Origin: Stenotrophomonas sp. ESTM1D_MKCIP4_1
Lineage (GTDB): Bacteria > Pseudomonadota > Gammaproteobacteria > Xanthomonadales > Xanthomonadaceae
Direction: 5' to 3'
Assembly (NCBI RefSeq): GCF_003086895.1
Contig: NZ_CP026004.1
Location: 1,586,731 to 1,650,730, forward strand
Length of the DNA stretch: 64,000 nucleotides
The notes beneath the pieces were generated by a model. It searched no databases. It had not been told where the DNA came from and was given only the letters and a program-made list of their open reading frames with translations. Numbering within the stretch: position 1 is the stretch's first letter; the number at the start of each line of letters is the position of its first letter. Made by a program: the position numbers and the translations under genes. This document shows positions 53,301 through 62,134 of this stretch, piece after piece.

Positions 53301-53411
53301 GGAAAGCAGGGTGCACAGGGCCAGGGCCAGGTGGCCGCGGCGCGGACGTGGGCCACGCGGCGGATGCAACGGACGGTACGCGCTCGAACGTGAGCGCAGG
53401 ACGAGCCTCAT
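50397..53411 (-). CDS. TonB-dependent outer-membrane receptor
   Basis: A 1004-aa receptor. The N-terminus is unusually arginine-rich before the hydrophobic core (LALALCTLLSPMAEA), so signal cleavage probably follows AEA. A TonB-box-like LLDKVSVLGSQI precedes the plug domain (INLRNLGAKYTLLLVNGRRTV; LLLDGAASIYGSDAVAGVVDLVT). The rest alternates amphipathic strands, with DSLLLRGSVSGGFRAPGLELV and the C-terminal YGRYLHLGISKNW ending in an aromatic residue as expected for a beta-barrel. The ligand is unknown. Downstream is the coupled DUF1684 lipoprotein. Confidence 0.9.
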   Translation of the reverse strand: MRLVLRSRSSAYRPLHPPRGPRPRRGHLALALCTLLSPMAEAAEEKHTPAAHAQEGQARLLDKVSVLGSQIAGGGAQAALPVVAVDREQIDATGATNGNELFRSLPQFGDVAVTEKGTTNAGRNSNVARGDVGAINLRNLGAKYTLLLVNGRRTVQHPISNSGDDTTYNANAIPTFGLERINLLLDGAASIYGSDAVAGVVDLVTPSNLQNGGGVSLNYGKVSDGHREDISLDGYLGSDFAEERGNLSLLYGFSKRTAQRNSDAWFTATDGRRPLGDGTSVPDPNGTSGFSTRTPWGHFDTYTNGRRTGSWSIDPATGALVSGAVPTRYHYDSAAEPGITSAPAISKGNVFASGRFDINDNLQLFGELGYYRARSESWVSSESGFGGEGFLLHIRPDAYWVPDALRGADAIRLLNYQFADSGIRRVKVDNEQSRVLLGVRGWTEGGWNWESALLYSRARSTDVQQGGLTDAFIEAVNRTDASAYNPFSGGDPARIRVGDATPYDTSAFIGEATREGTAELALWDFKVNRSDFLNWYAGDIGLAAGVEYRYESRIDDRDGNIDGSHPYTDWYTGTVAPSNFFTHSPRPDVHGSRNVTSALIELAVPLVSPAHGVPLVQSLDLQIAGRWEDYSDAGKVAKPKLAAAWKVNDSLLLRGSVSGGFRAPGLELVNSPPTYGFGFNNDAIRCHALIAKGAQPDYSACLNAYSSGSAVKPSVSAVTSYGDDVKPETTRQSSWGVVFEPRALPGRLGSVNLSVDAWRIKVENPISTMGEELLYDAYLRVVEGTSNPNVVRAQVTTEDVALFAGTGLQPAGVVTHIYNRYQNRQPLTASGVDYNVTWRLPDTGWGSFALLLSASQLKQYTQQKPAEVQLIAAAIARGELNIIAPDLGAANEVGINGAKPEWRASATLIWNLQDWTVRLRDDYIDSVTAGAYSDGRPYVVDSTQRWALSVKKEFHDGVLKGTAVEVGARNLFNKEPPLNASGNYLSALHETYGRYLHLGISKNW

Positions 53412-53519
53412 CGAAAAATCCCCAGGTCGGTGCTGACTGCCGGAATGGATGGGGCGTCTCCCGTGGCCCTTGCTGGCCCGGGAGACCGCCTGTCGGGTCA
53501 CTGCGTGCCGCGGTTGCGG

Positions 53520-54710
53520 TCAGAGTGCGGCTTCGCTGTAGGCGCCGCGGACGATGCGGCCTTCCAGCTTCTGCTCGTCCTTGACCAGGTTGTAGAGCGG
53601 GCAGGTCGCCTCGACCGACTGTCGCAGCGCATCGATGTCCTGCGCTGATGCGGGTGATTCGATGCGCACGCGGTAGCGGATGCCGCTGAAGCGCGCTGGG
53701 GTGGTGACGCCGCGACCGAAGCGCGGGCTCAGCTGGCCATCGACGGTCAGCTCCAGCGAATCCAGCAGCACGTTGCGCGATGCTGCCTGCACTTCAAAGA
53801 TATGGGTGAGGCACGTGCCGGTCACGCCCAGCAGGTGCTCTTCCACCGTCGGCGCCACGCCATAGCCGAGCAGTCCGGGCGCGCTGTCATGCAGCTGCTG
53901 GTGATAGCCATCCTTGCCCAGGAACACCTGGCGCAGGCCGGTATGCGGCTCGACATGGGCACGGGCGACCAGGGTGTCCGGCTCCCTCGGGGCCGCCTTC
54001 GGATCGCGGGGGACCTGCCGGGCGAGCACGGCCGGGCGCTTTTCCTCGGTGATGAAATCACGCAGGCCGGGCGGCAGCTTCGGGTCACGCGTCGTGCTGC
54101 TGTGCACATAGTCCACGTCGGCATGGCTGACCTGCTGCGGCCGCGTTACCAGATCGATGGCCGAGGACTGCTCGTGTACGGCGCGCTTGAGCGCCTGCAG
54201 CTGCGCGTCGGTGGCCGGCGAATCGATGTAGACGACGTAGGAGAGATTGTTGGGATAGGCCAGGCTGGCACTCTTGCGCTCGGGAATGCTGGTGAACACC
54301 ACATCCAGTGCATCCAGCGGAAGGTTCTGCACCGCTGCCTGCACGACATATTCATCGGCCACGGCGCTGGCCAGCGTGCCGACCAGCGAGTCCCATGATC
54401 CCGCGCCAAGGTTGTAGCCGGCGTAGTCACGGCCGCTGTCACTGATGTACTGGAACGCACCGGTCGGCCCGATGCGCAGGCGCCGGACGCCCGACCGGCT
54501 TTCGGCCGTCACCTTGGCATGGATGGCGGTGGGTACGGCCGGTTGTGCTGACTGTGCCTGGATCGCCGTGCGCTTGGCAGCAACGTATGCGCGCAACGGC
54601 GAGCCTGCGTCTTCGGCAGCATTGGCGAAGGGCGCGGACAGCACCAGCAGGATGGACAATGCGGTCGCGCCAAGGAACTGCAGCGCGGTCTGGGGACGGG
54701 CAATGGACAT
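53520..54710 (-). CDS. exported protein with two OsmC-like domains
   Basis: A 396-aa product with a signal peptide (ALSILLVLSAPFANA, cut after Ala31). Two OsmC-like domains follow. The first (about 60-190: GYNLGAGSWDSLVGTLASAVADEYVVQAA) lacks both catalytic cysteines. The second (about 245-396: GYGVAPTVEEHLLGVTGTCLTHIFEVQAA) keeps Cys300 and Cys370 (ATCPLYN), the positions of the reactive pair in OsmC/Ohr. OsmC proteins reduce organic peroxides and are normally cytoplasmic single-domain dimers, so an exported fused pair is unusual. Whether it is active in the oxidising periplasm is open. It lies between two TonB receptors on the same strand. Confidence 0.78.
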   Translation of the reverse strand: MSIARPQTALQFLGATALSILLVLSAPFANAAEDAGSPLRAYVAAKRTAIQAQSAQPAVPTAIHAKVTAESRSGVRRLRIGPTGAFQYISDSGRDYAGYNLGAGSWDSLVGTLASAVADEYVVQAAVQNLPLDALDVVFTSIPERKSASLAYPNNLSYVVYIDSPATDAQLQALKRAVHEQSSAIDLVTRPQQVSHADVDYVHSSTTRDPKLPPGLRDFITEEKRPAVLARQVPRDPKAAPREPDTLVARAHVEPHTGLRQVFLGKDGYHQQLHDSAPGLLGYGVAPTVEEHLLGVTGTCLTHIFEVQAASRNVLLDSLELTVDGQLSPRFGRGVTTPARFSGIRYRVRIESPASAQDIDALRQSVEATCPLYNLVKDEQKLEGRIVRGAYSEAAL

Positions 54711-54845
54711 GGAAGGGGTGGCCTCCGACGGCAAACATGAACGAGGCCACACTGTTTCACGTCGGATCGCCACGGCTAAATAACGCTTGGCCATTCCCAT
54801 ATACGCAGGCGGCGCCTGCTGGCACTGCGCCGCGCATGCCGTACA

Positions 54846-54873
54846 GCGCCTGCGGATCATGCTCCGCAGGCGC
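54846..54873. repeat. 11-bp inverted repeat after the second receptor
   Basis: GCGCCTGCGGA and TCCGCAGGCGC around a 6-nt loop, 19 bp beyond the stop codon of the minus-strand receptor. No T-run follows in that direction, so termination is uncertain. Confidence 0.55.
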
Positions 54874-54891
54874 TTCCTGCCGTGAGCGGGG

Positions 54892-57237
54892 TCAGAGCCG
54901 CACGGTCACCCCCACCTGGAACGCACGGCCAGGCAGCGGTGCGATGTACTTCAATGGCGAGTTGTGCGGCCGCGCCTCCTCGTTGAGCAGGTTGCTGCCA
55001 TTGATGAAGACTTCCAGGCCGGCGACAGCTGTCGTGCGCAGCGGAATCGCCCGGCTCAGCTGCATATCGACCAGGTTGAACGCATCGAGAGGCACTTCCT
55101 CGCTGACGTTGCGACCGAGGTACGTCTGCCTGTCGTAGTAGGTGCTCGACAGCTGCGCCTTCCAGCCCTCGCGCTGCCATTGCACGATGGCACCGTAACG
55201 GTTGGTCGGCATGTTGGGCAGGTACTCGCCATCGTTGTGCGCGCGCAGCGGATCCGGGTGGTCAGCCTTGTTCTTCACTAGGTCAGCGAAGACCGACAGG
55301 TTCAGCGCGCCGAAACGGCCCAGGTCCAGGGCCTGCGAGGCATCGATCTCGAAGCCCTTCACCGTGGTGTCGGTCTGCTTCCAGTACTTCAGCGGCAGGC
55401 GGTTGGCAGTCTGCAGGCCGGAGTAGCCCAGGTACAGGTAGTTTTCGTAACGCATGCGGTAAGCGGTGGCCGACAGCTGGAAGCCACCCAGGTGGAACAG
55501 GCCGGTCAGCTCGAGGTTCTTCGCACGTTCCGGCTCCAGGTTCTGGTTGCCTTCCTCTTGGGTCATCACCGAGTAATGCGCATTGCTGGCGTAGAGCTCG
55601 TTGATCTCCGGTGCGCGCTGCGAGGAGGAATAGCGCAGCTTGGCGGCGAACAGCGGGCCGAGTTCAACGTAGGAGCCAATGCTGTAGCTGTTGAGCCGGA
55701 AGTCGCGGTCCTGCAGCGCGGTGTTGGCGGAATTGCGTGCGGTCCTGAAGCTGCTGGGCCGCAGCATGTGGTCCACGCGTTCATGGCGCACGCCGGCATC
55801 GAACGAGGCCCAATCGAAGTCCAGCGTCTCCTTCAGGAACACGGCCTGGGTGCGGGTGTCGACGTCGGGCAGGTAGCGCTGCGGGCCGCTGCCGGTGACC
55901 TCGCGCGACTGCTGGCTGAGACCGAGCAGGCCGCTCAGCGGGCCGATGCGGCGGTGCGCCAGCAGCAGTTCGGCCTGCGTGCTTTCAAAGTCGTAATCGT
56001 TGGCCTTGCGGGTACCCAGGCGCTCGCCGGAGGTGTTGTCCAGCTGCGAGACGCGCAGTTCGGCGCGTTCGACGCCGGGCACCGGGTCGCGCAGCAGGGC
56101 TTCCAGCGCATAGCGTTCCTGCTTGATGACCACGCCCACCGGCAGGCCATCGGCGTAGTTGGCGCCGAAAGACAGGTTCTGCATCGAGAAACCGGGCACG
56201 CCGTATTCGCTGTCCTTGGCGTCTATGCTGATGCCCACGTAGCCGCGGTCGAAGAACAGGGTCGAGCCGAGCGCCACCTGCGAACTGCGTGAATAGCTGT
56301 TGCCCAGGCGGTGGTGGTAGTCCGGGGTGACGTCGTTGTTGATCCGCTTCTGCACATAGGACGGCGTGCCGGCGACGTAGTCCGGATTGACCGGATTGAC
56401 GTAGGTCTGGCGCTGCCACACCGAGGTCGGGCTGTTGGTGTAGAAGGAGAACTCGCCATCGGCCCAGTCTGGGTTCTCGGTCATGAACTGGTCGATGTAG
56501 GGCTGCGAGGCCTTGTTGTAGACCTGCTGCACCCGGGCTTCCTTCTGGCAGGCATCGGCCAGCGCCGAATTGACACCGCCGGCGGCCGGGAACAGCTGCG
56601 TGTTGCAGGCGGCCGCCTTGCTGTTGCCGGGGATGTCGTAGTGGGAGATGCGCTGCCGCGAGACCTGCAGGTTGGTGGAGACGTTGCGCTGGTTGTTGAA
56701 GTTCATGCGGAAGCCCTGCGCGTCGGCGGCGTTGAAGCCTTTGCGCAGCACCAGTTCCATCGACTGGTCCTTGTCTTCCATCGTGCGTGACATCAACCCG
56801 GAATCGATCTCGACGCTGCCGCCGATGGCGTTGCCGCTGTAGCGCACGGTGTCGGAGGACTTGTTGACGGTGACGCTGCGCACGAACAGCGGGTCGAACG
56901 GAATGTTGATGTCGCCGCTGATTGCGTTCATGCCGAGGATGGACTGGCCGTCCTGCAGGATCTGCACGCGGTTGCCGCTGAGGCTGCGGATGACCGGCGC
57001 GCCGGCGTTGGGCCCGAAGGCGCTGTTCTGCACGCCGGACACATGTTCGAGCAGGCCGCCGAGGGTGCGGTTCTGGGCCTGCGGGTTGTCGACGGTGACA
57101 CGGCTGTCGATGCGTGAGGGCTGGCTGGCTTCCACCTGCAGGGTGGGGAGGGTGGGCGCGTCCGCCGCCCGGGCGGAATGGAGGGCGACGGACTGGAGGG
57201 CGAGGGGGATGGCTGCAGCTAGCAGGTGGCGACGCAT
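54892..57237 (-). CDS. TonB-dependent receptor, probable zinc uptake (ZnuD-like)
   Basis: A 781-aa receptor with signal peptide MRRHLLAAAIPLALQSVALHSARA. The plug domain has GGLLEHVSGVQNSAFGPNAGAPVIRSLSGNRVQILQDGQS and VNKSSDTVRYSGNAIGGSVEID, a layout close to ZnuD-type receptors. The barrel ends in GRAFQVGVTVRL. I see no long His-rich loop, only scattered histidines (DYHHRLG), and two cysteines in an early extracellular region (AACNTQ; DACQKE). The zinc assignment rests mostly on the Zur-like box over its promoter. Confidence 0.85.
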   Translation of the reverse strand: MRRHLLAAAIPLALQSVALHSARAADAPTLPTLQVEASQPSRIDSRVTVDNPQAQNRTLGGLLEHVSGVQNSAFGPNAGAPVIRSLSGNRVQILQDGQSILGMNAISGDINIPFDPLFVRSVTVNKSSDTVRYSGNAIGGSVEIDSGLMSRTMEDKDQSMELVLRKGFNAADAQGFRMNFNNQRNVSTNLQVSRQRISHYDIPGNSKAAACNTQLFPAAGGVNSALADACQKEARVQQVYNKASQPYIDQFMTENPDWADGEFSFYTNSPTSVWQRQTYVNPVNPDYVAGTPSYVQKRINNDVTPDYHHRLGNSYSRSSQVALGSTLFFDRGYVGISIDAKDSEYGVPGFSMQNLSFGANYADGLPVGVVIKQERYALEALLRDPVPGVERAELRVSQLDNTSGERLGTRKANDYDFESTQAELLLAHRRIGPLSGLLGLSQQSREVTGSGPQRYLPDVDTRTQAVFLKETLDFDWASFDAGVRHERVDHMLRPSSFRTARNSANTALQDRDFRLNSYSIGSYVELGPLFAAKLRYSSSQRAPEINELYASNAHYSVMTQEEGNQNLEPERAKNLELTGLFHLGGFQLSATAYRMRYENYLYLGYSGLQTANRLPLKYWKQTDTTVKGFEIDASQALDLGRFGALNLSVFADLVKNKADHPDPLRAHNDGEYLPNMPTNRYGAIVQWQREGWKAQLSSTYYDRQTYLGRNVSEEVPLDAFNLVDMQLSRAIPLRTTAVAGLEVFINGSNLLNEEARPHNSPLKYIAPLPGRAFQVGVTVRL

Positions 57238-57260
57238 GACACGCTCCGTAAAAATGGCGT

Positions 57261-57283
57261 GAAATGTTATAACGTAACTATTT
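57261..57283. promoter_or_regulatory. Zur-box-like sequence
   Basis: The left half, GAAATGTTATA, is identical to the consensus half-site of gammaproteobacterial Zur boxes. The right half (CGTAACTATTT) keeps 6 of 11 expected bases. It overlaps the -10 of the receptor promoter and lies 46 bp before the lhr start on the other strand. Confidence 0.7.
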
Positions 57284-57293
57284 GTAATGACAA
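57266..57293 (-). promoter_or_regulatory. promoter of the ZnuD-like receptor gene
   Basis: On the minus strand: TTGTCA (57293-57288), 16-bp spacer, TATAAC (57271-57266). The start point would be near 57258, about 20 bp before the ATG. The -10 is inside the Zur-like box, so repressor binding would block it. Confidence 0.65.
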
Positions 57294-57328
57294 ACGATTT
57301 CTTCGCCGTATGATCGAAGCCATCATCG

Positions 57329-60300
57329 ATGGCGACCGTCCCTGCCTTGGATTCCCTGCAGCATTTCCATCCCGCGACACGCGACTGGTTCCGCTCTGCG
57401 TTCGCGGCCTCAACGCCGGTCCAGGACGAGGCCTGGGCGTCGATCGCTGCGGGCCGGCACACGCTGGTGGTGGCGCCGACGGGATCGGGCAAGACGCTGG
57501 CGGCATTCCTGCATGCCATCGACCAGGTCTTTGCCGAGCGCGATGGCGAGGCACGCCGCGACCCTTCGGCCAAGCACGTGGCGCGCACGCGCGTGCTGTA
57601 CCTGTCGCCGATCAAGGCGCTGGGCAGCGATGTGCAGCGCAACCTGCAGGTGCCGCTGCAGGGCATCAGTGCCCGCCGCAGTGAACGCGGTGATCCGACC
57701 GTCGCCCTGTCCGTGGCCATGCGTACCGGCGATACCAGCAGTAGCGAGCGGGCGCGCCTGCTGCGGCGCGCGCCGGATATCCTGATCACCACGCCCGAGT
57801 CGCTGTACCTGATGCTGACCTCACAGGCGCGCGACATACTGCGCGATGTGCACACGGTCATTCTCGATGAGATCCACGCGGTGGCCGGCAGCAAGCGTGG
57901 CTCGCACCTGGCCCTGAGCCTAGAGCGGCTCGATGCGCTGCTGCAGGCCCCGGCGCAACGCATCGGCCTGTCGGCCACGGTACGGCCCGTGGAGGGTGTG
58001 GCCGCATTCCTGGGCGGCGACCGCGCGGTGCAGGTGGTGCAGCCCGCTTCACAGCGGCAGCTGGAACTGAAGATCGTGGTGCCCATCGAGGACATGACCG
58101 ACCTGGCCGTGCACGGCCCCGCGGAAGGACACAGCTCAGGCGCACGCACGGGGTCGATCTGGCCGCATGTGGAAGCCAGCATTCTCGACAACGTGCTGCA
58201 GCATCGCTCCACGATTGTCTTCGCCAATTCGCGTGGCGTGGCCGAACGACTCACCGCGCGGCTCAACGAACTGCATGCCGAGCGCAGCACGGGGGAGCAT
58301 CCCGAACTGACCGCCGGAGAGACCGCAACGGCTTACGGCTCGTTCACCGGCAGCACGGTGAACCGGGTGACGGCGCCGGGCACCCTGATTGCGCGATCGC
58401 ACCATGGCTCGGTGTCCAAGGAACAGCGTGCTGCCATCGAGCAGGCACTGAAGTCCGGCGAACTGCGGTGCGTGGTGGCGACGTCCAGCCTGGAACTGGG
58501 TATCGACATGGGCCTGGTGGATCTGGTCATCCAGGTGGCCGCGCCGCATTCGGTGTCCAGCGCGCTGCAGCGGGTCGGGCGTGCCGGGCACCAGGTGGGT
58601 GGTCTGTCGCGCGGGCTGCTGTACCCACGCACGCGGCGTGACCTGGTGGATGCGGCCGTGGTGGTGGACAGCATGCTCGATGGGCGTATCGAAGCCATCG
58701 ACTCACCGCGCAATCCGCTCGATGTGCTGGCCCAGCAGACCGTGGCTGCGGTAGCGATGGAGCCACTCGATGTCGAGGCCTGGTACGCACGGGTTCGCCG
58801 CGCCGCGCCGTACCGCACGCTGCCGCGCAATGCCTTTGATGCGGTGCTGGACATGCTGGCTGGGCGCTATCCGTCCGATGCGTTCGCCGGTTTCCGCCCG
58901 CGGCTTGTCTGGGACCGGAAGACCGGCACGCTGACCGCACGTCCTGGCGCCCGCCAGCTGGCGGTGACCAGCGGCGGTACCATTCCCGACCGTGGCATGT
59001 ATGCCGTTGTCCTGCCCGAGGGTGAAGAACAGGCAGGATCGCGCCGTGTCGGCGAGCTGGACGAGGAGATGGTCCACGAGTCGCGGGTCAATGATGTGAT
59101 CACCCTCGGCGCCACCTCCTGGCGCATTGACCAGATCACCCTCGACCAGGTCGTGGTGACGCCCGCGCCAGGGCGCTCGGCGCGGTTGCCGTTCTGGCGG
59201 GGCGAGGGCATCGGCCGCCCGGCCGAGCTGGGGCAGGCCACCGGCGCGTTCCTTGCCGAACTGGAAGCCGATCCAGGCTCCGCTGGCGAGCCATCCCCGG
59301 CGCTGCTTGCCCGGCTGCGCGGGCGTGGCCTGGATGACAACGCGATCGGCAACATGCTGGCGCTGGTGGCCGAACAGCAGCAGGCGACCGGCGTGCTGCC
59401 GACCGACCGGCGCCTGGTGGTGGAGCGTTGCCGTGATGAACTGGGTGATTGGCGGGTGATGCTGCATTCCCCTTACGGGCGACGGGTGCACGATCCCTGG
59501 GCGTTGGCCGTGGCCGCCCGGCTGAGAGAGCAGGCGGGCGTGGATGCGGCGGTGGTGGCCAGCGACGACGGCATCATCGTGCGCATGCCGGATCGCAGCG
59601 GCGTTGTGCCCGGTGCGGAGATCTTTCTGTTCGACGCGGCCAGCCTGCGCCACACCATCCATCTGTCAGTCACGGGCTCTGCGTTGTTCGCCGCACGCTT
59701 CCGTGAGTGCGCTTCGCGCGCCCTGCTGCTGCCGCGCCGCACACCGGGCAAGCGCTCGCCGTTGTGGCAGCAGCGCCTGCGTGCCGGGCAGCTGCTGGAG
59801 ATCACACGCGGGCAGGAGGAATTCCCGATCCTGGTCGAAACCGCACGCGAGTGCCTGCAGGACGTCTACGATCTGGACGCGCTGGATGCGCTGATGCTGC
59901 GCATGCAGGCGGGGCAGGTCGGGATGGTTGAAGTGGAGACGGCAGTGCCATCGCCCTTCGCGGCGAATCTGCTGTTCGGCTATGTCGCCGAATTCATGTA
60001 CGAAGCCGATGTGCCGCTGGCCGAGCGGCGTGCATCGGTGCTGGCGCTCGACAGTGGCCTGCTTGCCGAACTGCTTGGCCAGGTCGATCTGGGTGAGCTG
60101 CTCGACGATGACGTGGTGGCCACCGTGGCGCGCGAGCTGCAGCGCTTGGATCCGATCCGCCATGCGCGTGGCAGCGAAGGCGTGGCCGACCTGCTGCGCG
60201 AACTTGGCCCGCTGCCTGCCATCGACGTCGCGCAGCGCATCACTGAGCCAGCGCAGGGCGCGGCCTGGCTGGAGGCGCTGCACGCCGCTGGCCGTGCCAT

Positions 60301-62017
60301 CAGGGTGGCCGTCGCCGGTACTGAGCAGTGGGCCGCGGTGGAGGATGCCGCGCGGCTGCGGGATGCCCTGGGGATCGATCCGCCTGCGGACGTGGCCGAG
60401 GCATTCCTGGCGCCGGTGCCCGATCCACTGGGTGATCTGCTCAGCCGCCATGCGCGGCATCACGGGCCCTTCAGCAGCGGCGGCGTGGCCGCACGCTTCG
60501 GGCTGGGCGTGGCGGTGGTGGATGACGCGCTGCATGCCCTGCAGGAACAAGGGCGGATCGTTCGCGGCCGCTTCGGCCTTGATCGCCGCCAGGCCATGGA
60601 TGAGCTCACACCTGCTTCGCCGCGCGCTGCCCACGAGTGGGTCGCCGCCGATGTGCTGCAGCGGTTGCGGCTGCGCTCGCTGCAGGCCGCGCGCGAGGCG
60701 ACCCGCCCGGTGCCGGTGGAGGCCTACGTCGACCTGCTGCTGCAGAACCAAGGCGTGCTGCACGAGGTCGTGCCTGCGCCCGACAGCGAAAGCGTGCTGC
60801 AGGTGATCGAACAGCTGGCGGGCCTGCCACTGCCGGCATCGTTGTGGGAACAGCAGGTGCTGCCGGCGCGCGTGCCCGGCTACAGGCCCGCGCTGCTGGA
60901 TGAGCTGCTGGCGACCGGCGCGGTGCTCTGGGCTGGCCATGGCCGTGTGGGCGACGATGATGGCCTGGTGTCGCTGCACGTCCGCGAGCATGCGCCTGAA
61001 ACCCTGCCGACCATCAACGGAGAGATGGCTGATTCGCCGATGCAGCAGGCGATCCTGCACGTGCTGGCCGACGGCGGTGCGTTCTTCGCCCCGCAGCTGG
61101 CGATGCAGGTACAGCTGCGCCTGGCGGAGACGGACCGTGCCGGCGAGGACTTCCCGACGGCGTTGTGGCAGCTGGCCTGGCGCGGCCAGGTCAGCAGTGA
61201 TCTGTGGGCGCCGTTGCGCGCGCTGGGCGGCGCGCGTCCCGCACGGGCGCGCCCCGTACCGGTGTCGCGGCGGCGCCGGGGCTTTGCCTTCGCGCCAGCC
61301 ACATCTGCCGCGGGCGCTGGGCTGGAACTTGCCAGCAGCACGGGGCCAACGCTGGCTGGACGCTGGTCGCTTCTGCCGCAGGCGCGGGCCAACGACACGG
61401 TGCGCGCGCTCGCACAGGCCGAGGCGCTGCTGGATCGTTACACGGTGGTGACCCGCAGCGCGGCGATGAGTGAAGCCGTGGCGGGTGGTTTCCCGGCACT
61501 GCGCCCGGTACTGCGCAGCATGGAAGACAGCGGGCGGCTGCTGCGGGGGCGCTTCGTGGAGGGCATGGGCGGTGCCCAGTTCGCCCAGCGCGATGACATC
61601 GACCGCCTGCGCGTCAGCGCCGAACGGCCGGGTCGGCCTGGCAGATGGATTGCGTTGTCTGCACTGGACCCCGCCAATCCGTTCGGCAGTCTGCTGCCCT
61701 GGCCCTTGCCGTCGGCAGGGCCGAAGCCCGTGCGGCGAGCCGGGGCGATGGTGGTGATCGGCGCTGGCCGCCTGCAGCTGTACCTGCCGCAGGGCGGGCG
61801 CCAGCTGACCAGCTGGATCGATGCGACGGCCGAAGATGCCGCAGCGCGCTGGTCGGCCGCTGCCCAGGCGCTGGCGGTGTGCCTGCGCCGTGGCCGGCGG
61901 ATGTCGTTCACCCTGGAGCGCATCAACGAAGAGCAGATCCATCGTGGTCCCGCCGTCGAAGCGCTGCGCGAAGCAGGGTTCAGCAGTGAGCCGCGCGGGC
62001 TGGGCTGGAACGGCTGA
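57329..62017 (+). CDS. lhr: long-form Lhr ATP-dependent helicase
   Basis: A 1562-aa superfamily 2 helicase, close to the length of E. coli Lhr (about 1540). Walker A is GSGKT at residues 52-56 (APTGSGKT), motif II is DEIH at 180-183, then LSATVRPVEGVAAFLGG and the C-terminal RecA lobe with ATSSLELGIDMGLVDLVIQV and QRVGRAGHQ. The remaining part holds the winged-helix and Lhr-specific domains (LPFWRGEGIGRP). Lhr is implicated in DNA repair. It is divergent from the ZnuD-like receptor with 91 bp between the starts. Confidence 0.94.
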   Translation: MATVPALDSLQHFHPATRDWFRSAFAASTPVQDEAWASIAAGRHTLVVAPTGSGKTLAAFLHAIDQVFAERDGEARRDPSAKHVARTRVLYLSPIKALGSDVQRNLQVPLQGISARRSERGDPTVALSVAMRTGDTSSSERARLLRRAPDILITTPESLYLMLTSQARDILRDVHTVILDEIHAVAGSKRGSHLALSLERLDALLQAPAQRIGLSATVRPVEGVAAFLGGDRAVQVVQPASQRQLELKIVVPIEDMTDLAVHGPAEGHSSGARTGSIWPHVEASILDNVLQHRSTIVFANSRGVAERLTARLNELHAERSTGEHPELTAGETATAYGSFTGSTVNRVTAPGTLIARSHHGSVSKEQRAAIEQALKSGELRCVVATSSLELGIDMGLVDLVIQVAAPHSVSSALQRVGRAGHQVGGLSRGLLYPRTRRDLVDAAVVVDSMLDGRIEAIDSPRNPLDVLAQQTVAAVAMEPLDVEAWYARVRRAAPYRTLPRNAFDAVLDMLAGRYPSDAFAGFRPRLVWDRKTGTLTARPGARQLAVTSGGTIPDRGMYAVVLPEGEEQAGSRRVGELDEEMVHESRVNDVITLGATSWRIDQITLDQVVVTPAPGRSARLPFWRGEGIGRPAELGQATGAFLAELEADPGSAGEPSPALLARLRGRGLDDNAIGNMLALVAEQQQATGVLPTDRRLVVERCRDELGDWRVMLHSPYGRRVHDPWALAVAARLREQAGVDAAVVASDDGIIVRMPDRSGVVPGAEIFLFDAASLRHTIHLSVTGSALFAARFRECASRALLLPRRTPGKRSPLWQQRLRAGQLLEITRGQEEFPILVETARECLQDVYDLDALDALMLRMQAGQVGMVEVETAVPSPFAANLLFGYVAEFMYEADVPLAERRASVLALDSGLLAELLGQVDLGELLDDDVVATVARELQRLDPIRHARGSEGVADLLRELGPLPAIDVAQRITEPAQGAAWLEALHAAGRAIRVAVAGTEQWAAVEDAARLRDALGIDPPADVAEAFLAPVPDPLGDLLSRHARHHGPFSSGGVAARFGLGVAVVDDALHALQEQGRIVRGRFGLDRRQAMDELTPASPRAAHEWVAADVLQRLRLRSLQAAREATRPVPVEAYVDLLLQNQGVLHEVVPAPDSESVLQVIEQLAGLPLPASLWEQQVLPARVPGYRPALLDELLATGAVLWAGHGRVGDDDGLVSLHVREHAPETLPTINGEMADSPMQQAILHVLADGGAFFAPQLAMQVQLRLAETDRAGEDFPTALWQLAWRGQVSSDLWAPLRALGGARPARARPVPVSRRRRGFAFAPATSAAGAGLELASSTGPTLAGRWSLLPQARANDTVRALAQAEALLDRYTVVTRSAAMSEAVAGGFPALRPVLRSMEDSGRLLRGRFVEGMGGAQFAQRDDIDRLRVSAERPGRPGRWIALSALDPANPFGSLLPWPLPSAGPKPVRRAGAMVVIGAGRLQLYLPQGGRQLTSWIDATAEDAAARWSAAAQALAVCLRRGRRMSFTLERINEEQIHRGPAVEALREAGFSSEPRGLGWNG

Positions 62018-62043
62018 CGTCCCGTCATGCGCCACTGGCTCTG

Positions 62044-62126
62044 CAGAGCCGAGCCCATGCTCGGCTGCATTTTGTAGAGTCGAGCCTGCTCGACTGAAAC
62101 AAGCAGTCGAGCAAGCTCGACTCTAC
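62044..62126. repeat. SMAG-type REP cluster between convergent genes
   Basis: A degenerate unit CAGAGCCGAGCCCATGCTCGGCTG at 62044, then GTAGAGTCGAGCCTGCTCGACT at 62074 and its inverse ending CTCTAC at 62126. It separates lhr from the phospholipase gene. Confidence 0.85.
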
Positions 62127-62134
62127 CGACAGCC

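Noticed and set aside
49245..57237. Genomic island inserted at tRNA-Ser
   Set aside because: No integrase and no second copy of the tRNA 3' end was seen. The downstream genes are of normal composition and a terminator separates them.
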